Source: Achatina immaculata (Eukaryota > Mollusca > Gastropoda > Stylommatophora > Achatinidae). From it: 64,000 nt of DNA. The stretch is taken from contig CM019713.1 in assembly GCA_009760885.1 (NCBI GenBank), positions 6,942,266-7,006,265 on the forward strand. The letters run 5' to 3'. Numbering within the stretch: the stretch's first letter is position 1; each line of letters opens with the position of its first letter. The notes under the pieces were generated by a model. That model saw only the letters and a program-made list of their open reading frames with translations, was not told the DNA's origin and did not search any database. This document shows positions 58,601 through 64,000 of the stretch, in pieces. The translations under genes were made by a program, and so were the position numbers.

Positions 58601-61600
58601 AGATAGGGGTATGGATATGCCCTGTGACCAGACCAATGTTCTTGAATGTATCCCAAGTAGATCTAGACATATTAGACAACTGGAGAAATAGTTAGAGGGT
58701 TATTTCAGACATTATTTTAGTGATAATGCAACACAGAATCGCAATATGATATCAACAGGTAGATCTACGCATCTCAGATAGTATGTAGTGTACCTCTAGA
58801 ACTATCTGATGGTAAGTTGGACACAATCATTGTCTAAAAACATCTCATTACTTCTTTTTTTCCTTAAAAATAACTCTGCATTTATGAAATCTTCATACAT
58901 ATTTAGTTATTTTGAAACATAATAAGTACACTTTTCACACGGAAAAACTGTTTCATTCACATTTGACTAATTTGCCCCATTACATATCAAGAGCTGTGCT
59001 TTTACTCCGGCACCCAACTGAACGTCCACATTTCTTCCTGAGGCACGGGAACAGTTAACATCAAAGGGTGAATGACTTTTCTTTTCCCCCAGAAAATGTT
59101 ACCTTTCCTGTATTCCACTGGCTTCATGTTCTTAGGCATTGATGTTGATTTCTTGGAAATGGTCAGATTTTTCAAGTCATCCATACCTCGCTCATGCTTG
59201 ACCTTCACCCTCATGGGAAAAGTTGATGGGTGGATTCTGCCAGAAGATGATACACTGCTGCTGCTGTGAGATGAAGAGTCTAGTGAGCCTTTCCCATCTC
59301 CACCACGCTTTTCCATTTCAATCTGAAATTAATAACACCAGCTACAGTCTTATAAACGGATATTGTACTGAGTAAGATGAGATTACAGTAAGAATCAAGA
59401 TTAAATATGAGTGATGCTTAACCCTCTAACAATTAAGTCAATTCATTTGTGACATATTTTAAAAAAAAAAAAAAAAAGAGAGAGAGAGAAAGTTTACACC
59501 AGCACTCTGAAATAATAGTAAATTAATTTTAACTTTATTTGGAAATACCTGTAATTTCAACTTTTAAACTACCATGAATCATTTAAATCAATGCAATCAA
59601 TAACCTAAGATATGTAGATGACACTGAGCTGATGGCAAAAGAACCAAAAAGACCCAAAGAATTTAGTGACGTATATAAACACCAAAAGTCAAAAGTACAG
59701 AATGGAAATAAATATCAGAAAGACAAATGTTATGGTAATCAGCAGAGAAGATATAAAGCCAGCTGTAAATATAGAAATAAATGGAGAATTACTTGAACAT
59801 ATGAAAAACTTCATGTATTTAGGACACATGACAACAGAGGAAGGAAACTGTGAAATGGAAATTAACAGATGAAAAAGAATGGCAAAAAACACCTTAAGCA
59901 GAATGAGGGAAGATCCTTATAGTAAAACAAAGCAGCTGAGATTATACATCATAAAATGCTATATATACTCAATATTCCTTTTAAGGTGTAAAAGTGTGGA
60001 CAGAAAAGAAAACCGAGTTATCTAAAATGTGGATACATAGAAGATTAGGGCATATCCCATGGACAGAAAAGAAAACAAAGAAAGAAGTACTAAACTAGCT
60101 AGAAGTAAAATGAGAAATATTGAAAATCATTAAAAACAAGACCATTAACATACCTTGGGCACGTCAAGAGGCATAATACTATACTGAAGACCCTTCTCGA
60201 GGGCAAGATTGAAGGGAAGAGAACAAGAGGATGACAACGACATAGATGGGTGGACGATATCAAGAGATGGACAAGAACCAGGTAGGATGAGTGCACTACG
60301 AAGACAAGAAACAAAGCAGAGTGATGATTCACTGCAGCCAACCTTCCGTGCAGAGACAGCACAAGATGATTATGATGATGAATCATTTAAATGGCTTTTT
60401 ACATAAATTAAAAATAAAGTAACTTTAGTCACACGATTTGTTCTGTAGCTGGAAGTTTGAAATATTATTCCGGCAAAAATGCTAAAAATAGGCATGACCT
60501 CCCTTTTCCCGTAAAATACGGCAAGTGCAGTCTTTGATTAAAATAATTTGTGCATGTCATGGATGTTTTTTGGTATATTAAGAGTTAATAATTATTTCGC
60601 TACATTATAAACTTGAACAGACGTATACCTTTTGTTCTGCCACAACTGTCTTGTACTCATCTGTTGGCTTGAACTTGTCTGGCACAGTTGCCAGTTTCTC
60701 CAGAAGAGCCAGGCTGGTCTTGGATTTGTTGCTGTTCAAGTGGTCAGTGACGTCTAGAGCATGTTCCGGTACAAACCCTCTCACTTGCGTCTCTCTCTTC
60801 TGCTGATAATACTTGTCTCTGTGGTCCTTGTAGCCCACAGCATCTGAGGGACGAGCAAACTGTGGACTTTGATTGTTCCTGGGCATGACTCCACTGTTGG
60901 CTACATGGCTCATGACTCCCTGGTGTTCAGTGGGCTCCCTTGTGTTTACAGCTCCTCTGGTAATGCTGTTGTTCCTGAATCTCTTGTCTCCACTGGAGGC
61001 TTGGGTGATGTTGCATTCATCCGAGTACTGCCTTGCAACCTTTTGTCTACTGTTTAAGCTATCACTGTTGCTGCTGTCACTGCTCATGAGGTTGCTATTG
61101 TCCAGAACACTGATGTTATTGGGCAGAGCCATACTGTTAACTGCAAGGGATAAAGCAACAGTTAAAATTAGAAAAAAAAAATCTTCCCCTTATTTTCAGC
61201 TAGTGTGCTGACAGGTCAAAGAAAATAGGGCACCAACACCATATCCCTATATGCCTCTAAGACATGACAGGATTATCTTTACTTTTTTTTTTTAACTTTT
61301 TATTTTCAGCAATGGTGGTAGTTTTGACTTTTCGCATAATATCATGCCTTGTGATATGGGTAAAATACTCTGACCACCAACCAACAACCACGGCACACTG
61401 AACATTTTTTTTTTTATCATTCATCACAGCCACCATGTTTAACAAGAACAATGCTCTATCTGTTTTCAGCATTTATACCAGTTTAAAACTATAAACTCCT
61501 ACCTACAGACTAAAATTATATTACCACTTTTATTTCGAATTAAAGAAAAAACAAACAGTTTGAACAGCTGATGGCAGTCTTAAGAGTCAAGTGACTGATT

Positions 61601-62778
61601 CTTTTGTATTTCATCTTTATGAGCTCTTCCATTTTCATTTGATCCATACTCCTTTACCAAATTTTTTTTTTTTTTTTCTGTATATCAAATACGTACATTC
61701 ATATCTCAAGAGTCTAAATTCAGGACAATATACAATTAGCCTTTGGTACATTAGCTTACTTACTATTTTGATTGTAACTGTAAGTAGGGGACCCATGGTA
61801 GCCTGAATGTCCAGGGGACAGCCCAGAACAACCATGGTGATCAGTCACAATATTTCCAGGTGTGCTTTGACCATTTCCCTGACGGCCCGGAGAACTAGAG
61901 CCGCACGGCCGAGTCATGCTGCCATGGCAGCCAGTTTGTGACTTCAAAATGTAATCGTTGACCGGAGAGACTGTGTGGCACGGTGATGAGAAACTCTGTG
62001 CGCTGTAAATGATAAATGTGCTTGCTTTTGCTTTTCGTGTGAAAGGTGTGATCTTCTTCAGAAACATGCCTGTAGTTTGAACTCTTCGGTGACTTTACTA
62101 TTGTGATGAAAATGTATGTTATTATATTACAATTTATGATGAAACAGCTTCTTATCACTTTATGAAGCCTTTCCGTCACACTGTATTTATTTGCTATGAA
62201 TGATAGAATACTACCATATGTACTATCTTTTATTACCAGAAACCTTTTAAAGAGACATTTCTTTGACACTTGTCACTGAACTGCTGTTGTGCAAATATAT
62301 GTTATTAAGCAACATTTTATGAAAAAACATTTTTCCATCACATTGTATTTACTTGCTCTAAATAATACCACATACATCATTTTTTTATAAGCAGATTTTT
62401 TTTTTTTTTTTCCATTTCACTTACGGGGAAAGTTTAAAAAAAAAAAAAAGAAAGGAACAAGGATTACTTACCATTTTTTCTCAAATGTACTTGAATGGTT
62501 TGATGTCTGGCACATAGAGGGGCTGGGGTGCGGCAGATGGGCATGGCATGGAGACGGACATGTACCGCCTCCAAGATGACCACAGGCAGCAAAACCATGG
62601 CCACAAGAATAGTAAGCATGACCTCCATACGCAGATGTCGGGTGGTGAGAATAGGGGCAAGCAAATGGGGCATTAGACCACTGGTGGGCCCCTCTGGAGA
62701 TGTACATTTCTGAAGTCTCTGCCACATGCAAGATCTGTGACTCACTGGCCTTGGCCTGAAGGAAGGCTTGGTGTATTC
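55223..62778 (-). CDS. TRAF3IP2: TRAF3IP2 (Act1/CIKS)-like SEFIR adaptor, six exons, N-terminus unresolved
   Basis: Coding exons on the minus strand: 62778-62472, 62002-61764, 61140-60629, 59322-59103, 57423-57239 and 55645-55223. All five introns are GT-AG with pyrimidine-rich acceptors, and the phases agree at every join (2, 1, 0, 1, 0), giving about 627 residues; human Act1 is 574. The first 400 or so residues are low-complexity (His/Cys/Gly, then Ser/Gly/Pro, then Asn/Ser-rich). The SEFIR domain begins at KVFVTYSFDSESHG and continues through FLQSNGFACCVDV and DFVLVCISHKYLDD. The following LHTREIYEMM, RFVPLLFP, NHVPQWM and YAWPKQYKDL are the Act1-type tail, which IL-17 receptors lack. Act1 links IL-17 receptors to TRAF6 through SEFIR-SEFIR contacts in the cytoplasm. 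I cannot see a clear U-box. Family assignment is strong; function in this animal is inferred. Confidence 0.87.
56790..57195 (+). mobile_element. Family C LINE 3' end, diverged copy in the last intron
   Basis: gaaatggagcaaccaaatat, caccaccatatgatgagcat and then ttcagaacaggacacaaccg...attactggcc follow the same order as 52205-52510. The C-terminal cysteines are lost to mutation and the tail is not seen. Oriented opposite to the host gene. Confidence 0.7.
57239..57423 (-). CDS. TRAF3IP2: Act1-like gene, exon 5 (SEFIR domain, first half)
   Basis: Acceptor ccattttttatag|CG at 57423, donor ACTGAG|gtaagc at 57239. It encodes FRHIKVFVTYSFDSESHGKQ, FLQSNGFACCVDV, EKKSSVNSLEQIEWCRRKV. It begins with the SEFIR box-1 strand (VFxTYSxD) and continues through the alpha-A/beta-B region. 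Confidence 0.9.
57940..58185 (+). mobile_element. tRNA-derived SINE, full length, in the exon 4-5 intron
   Basis: A box in gatggtgaagtggttaatgt, B box in ggggattcaaatccagctgg, body with aaaatgggtacctgacttct, atgctgacatcaccctctag and tgctgacaagtgaaggaaaa. Same family as 52905-53165. Confidence 0.85.
58378..59054. mobile_element. piggyBac-like MITE, copy 2, in the exon 4-5 intron
   Basis: TTAA at 58374-58377 and 59055-59058. Termini ctcttcccgtgcc and, reversed, ctgttcccgtgcc (one mismatch in 13). The interior aligns with copy 1, including gtagataggggtatgg and cccaagtagatctagacata. No transposase. Confidence 0.87.
59103..59322 (-). CDS. TRAF3IP2: Act1-like gene, exon 4 (poly-Ser linker before SEFIR)
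   Basis: Acceptor taatttcag|ATTGAA at 59322, donor GGAAAG|gtaaca at 59103. It encodes EMEKRGGDGKG, a Ser-rich run, RVKVKHERGMDDLKNLT and MKPVEYRK. The last base G completes the Ala codon before FRHIKVFVTYS in exon 5. A piggyBac-like MITE ends only 44 bp past the donor. Confidence 0.83.
59590..60395 (+). mobile_element. RTE-like LINE fragment in the exon 3-4 intron
   Basis: Across frame breaks it reads NLRYVDDTELMAKEP (the YADD box altered to YVDD), INTKSQKYRMEINIRKTNVM, INGELLEHMKNFMYLGHMTT, and after 60150 HVKRHNTILKTLLEGKIEGK with RHRWVDDIKRWT. The tail ends in gatgatgaatc. 5'-truncated and dead, opposite to the gene. Confidence 0.8.
60629..61140 (-). CDS. TRAF3IP2: Act1-like gene, exon 3 (Asn/Ser-rich linker)
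   Basis: Acceptor cccttgcag|TTAACAGT at 61140, donor CAAAAG|gtatac at 60629. 170 codons: NSMALPNNISVLDNSNLMSS, a basic/polar middle with YKDHRDKYYQQKRETQVRGF, and the more ordered end KTSLALLEKLATVPDKFKP and YKTVVAEQK. The ATG at 61130-61132 has no special claim to be the start because an acceptor sits just upstream and the phase joins exon 2. Confidence 0.8.
61196..61290 (+). mobile_element. tRNA-SINE 3' end fragment in the exon 2-3 intron
   Basis: tagtgtgctgacaggtcaaa, accatatccctatatgcctc and acatgacaggattatcttta match the last 95 bp of 52905-53165. Truncated on the 5' side. Confidence 0.75.
61764..62002 (-). CDS. TRAF3IP2: Act1-like gene, exon 2 (Ser/Gly/Pro-rich)
   Basis: Acceptor catttacag|C at 62002, donor CAAAATA|gtaagt at 61764. 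It encodes AQSFSSPCHTVSPVNDYI, SSSPGRQGNGQSTPG and GYHGSPTYSYNQN. The first base completes a Cys codon with the previous exon; the last A joins TT of exon 3 to give Ile. Disordered, no domain. Confidence 0.72.
62472..62778 (-). CDS. TRAF3IP2: Act1-like gene, recognised exon 1 (His/Cys/Gly-rich)
   Basis: Translation in the phase-matching frame runs HQAFLQAKASESQILHVAET, then YSHHPTSAYGG and GHGFAACGHLGGG, to STFEKK plus two bases. Donor TG|gtaagt at 62472. The acceptor is either cttcacag|GAATAC (62778) or ccttcag|GCC (62755); both are in frame with this reading only if the preceding exon supplies the right phase. An alternative frame is also open but does not join the next exon in phase. No family domain is recognised; the frame choice rests on the splice phase and composition. 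Confidence 0.62.
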
Positions 62779-62970
62779 CTGTGAAGTTAAATAAATGATT
62801 TGTGTGCTTTGGTGTATTCCTGTGAAGTTAAATAAATGATTTTTCTGCCTTGGTGTATTCTGTGAAGTTAAATAAATGATTTTTCTGCCTTGGTGTATTC
62901 CTGTGAAGTTAAATAAATGATTTTTCTGCCTTGGTGTATTCCTGTGAAGTTAAATAAATGATTTTTCTGC
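62767..62970. repeat. About 41-bp tandem repeat spanning the exon 1 acceptor, 5 copies
   Basis: Units contain cttggtgtattcctgtgaag and ttaaataaatgatttttctg. On the minus strand each unit carries a pyrimidine-containing stretch and cttcacag|GAATACACCAAG, so the putative acceptor of the recognised exon 1 exists in five near-identical versions. Confidence 0.92.
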
Positions 62971-63135
62971 ATATGCTTCTTCAAATAAATATCGATATCT
63001 GATTCTACTAAAAGTAAAGATAAATGTGCCATAGTGACAGCACATTTATATCAGAGCCTTTTATAAAAAAAAAAAAAAGAAGAGGGAGCTGTCCCATCTT
63101 TCTTAGTGGCAGGCGGATAATCAGGCAGAGCTTAC

Positions 63136-63184
63136 CATGGTCCCCACAGAAGAAGAGTTTGCCATGAAGTCCGTTTTTGGCTTT
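63136..63184 (-). CDS. Possible upstream exon of the Act1-like gene
   Basis: A good donor, GACCATG|gtaagc, ends at 63136. In the frame whose leftover base completes GGA with the next exon it reads NGLHGKLFFCGDHG, with a stop (TGA, 63185-63187) just upstream. No convincing acceptor precedes it (only aaaag|CC), so either the exon is spurious or the acceptor is unusual. Confidence 0.22.
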
Positions 63185-63599
63185 TCAGGTCTATACCATA
63201 ATTCACTCCCCACACATCACAATTACAAGTGATATAACACCTTTACATTATCACCTGCTAAGAGTACATCCATTCTGCAGTTCCAGAGTAATTAAACAAA
63301 CAAACAATATTAAATTCTAATTTTGGCAACAGCTGAAGTTTAAGAAAAAAAAAAAAAACATGCTACAATCTTCATATGATCTTATCAAGAATAAAGCAAA
63401 AATAATTAAAGTAAATTTTTTTTTGTTTCTGGTCAATGTCTATTAGTTTATCGATGTTCACTGGTAAAACTAAAATACGGTGGCTTATATGCTTCATTAC
63501 AATTAACATATTTTAATACAGTTGCATCACTTTGATTTTCAGTAAATCAGGCTCTCTGATGCTTCACTTTATCATTTACGAACCTTGATCCAAGCAAAT

Positions 63600-64000
63600 G
63601 TGTACAACACCAGAAACTCTGGGAAATAATGGAAAAAATGGGATTTCCAACACATTTGATACAATTAACATCACTGCTGTATCCAGACCAACAGGTAGCA
63701 GTAAGAATAAATGGTGAAACAACTTGGTTTGACATAAAACAGGGGTGCATATTGTCGTCTTACTTATTTAACTTGTATACTGAAAATGGTGACACCAGAA
63801 AGGAAGTTAGAATCAGAATTGCAAAAGCAGCATCGATCTTCAAGAATCTTGAGAACATATGGAATTCGAAAGTTATAAGCACAAAAACCAAGTTAAGACT
63901 ATTCAATTCAAATGTGATATCTACCCTTATTTATGGATGCGAAAGCTGAAAAAACAACTATGGAAATAGAGAAGAGATTAGACTCTTTTGAAAACAAATG
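63600..64000 (+). mobile_element. RTE-like LINE B copy 5, RT with internal deletion, cut by window end
   Basis: The translation begins QKLWEIMEKMGFPTHLIQLT, continues SLLYPDQQVAVRINGET and KQGCILSSYLFNLYTE, then jumps to NGDTRKEVRIRIAKAASIFK and LIYGCES. The section that should carry YADD is missing. Reaches the window edge. Confidence 0.8.

Noticed and set aside
62464..62745. Alternative frame over exon 1 starting at an ATG (MSHRSCMWQRL)
   Set aside because: Its end does not join exon 2 in phase, while the other frame does.
1..64000. A new defence, biosynthetic or toxin-type gene cluster
   Set aside because: Apart from the Act1-like gene, every coding signal I could interpret belongs to retroelements, so there is no basis for such a claim.

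Overview
This is a eukaryotic genomic window, almost certainly animal and most likely a mollusc or another lophotrochozoan. The evidence is one spliced gene with canonical GT-AG introns, a dense mixture of decayed non-LTR retrotransposons (RTE-like, and I/Jockey-like with an RNase H domain), tRNA-derived SINEs, piggyBac- and hAT-like MITEs, minisatellites, microsatellites and poly-G tracts. I see no prokaryotic gene organisation. The mollusc assignment is an inference from the flavour of the repeats and is not proven.

Right side, about 55.2-62.8 kb: the only host gene I can support. It lies on the minus strand and reads as six phase-compatible coding exons giving about 627 residues. The C-terminal exons encode a SEFIR domain followed by the Act1-specific tail, so this is a TRAF3IP2/Act1 (CIKS)-like adaptor of IL-17 receptor signalling. 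Its N-terminal end is not resolved. Its introns carry an I-like LINE 3' end, tRNA-SINEs, a piggyBac-like MITE and an RTE-like fragment. The putative splice acceptor of the most upstream recognised exon is repeated five times in a 41-bp tandem array.

Left side, 1-20 kb: LINE fragments of at least five families (called A, B, D, E and G here), a nearly full-length but dead family A element (6.7-10.1 kb), an antisense family B element (14.9-17.9 kb), 42-bp and 32-bp minisatellites, and several copies of a (GAA)-tailed SINE ('S').

Middle, 20-41 kb: three separate local duplications, each of a block of about 2.33 kb. Two are direct tandems and one has its copies separated by 1.1 kb of LINE B. They are nearly identical between copies, which means either very recent duplication or duplicated haplotypes in the assembly. 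LINE 3' ends, SINEs and microsatellites lie inside them.

42-55 kb: mostly non-coding AT-rich DNA with short minisatellites, a 5'-truncated I-like LINE with an intact 511-codon RT-RNase H frame, GA-tailed RTE insertions, and one piggyBac-like MITE.

The elements record a sequence of events: GA-tailed RTE copies inserted with clean 11-12 bp target-site duplications into older LINEs, and a SINE inserted with a 12-bp duplication into LINE A. I found no convincing new multi-gene system. The most notable items are the Act1-like gene with its repeated acceptor, the three similar-sized duplications, and the transposon tail and deletion structures.
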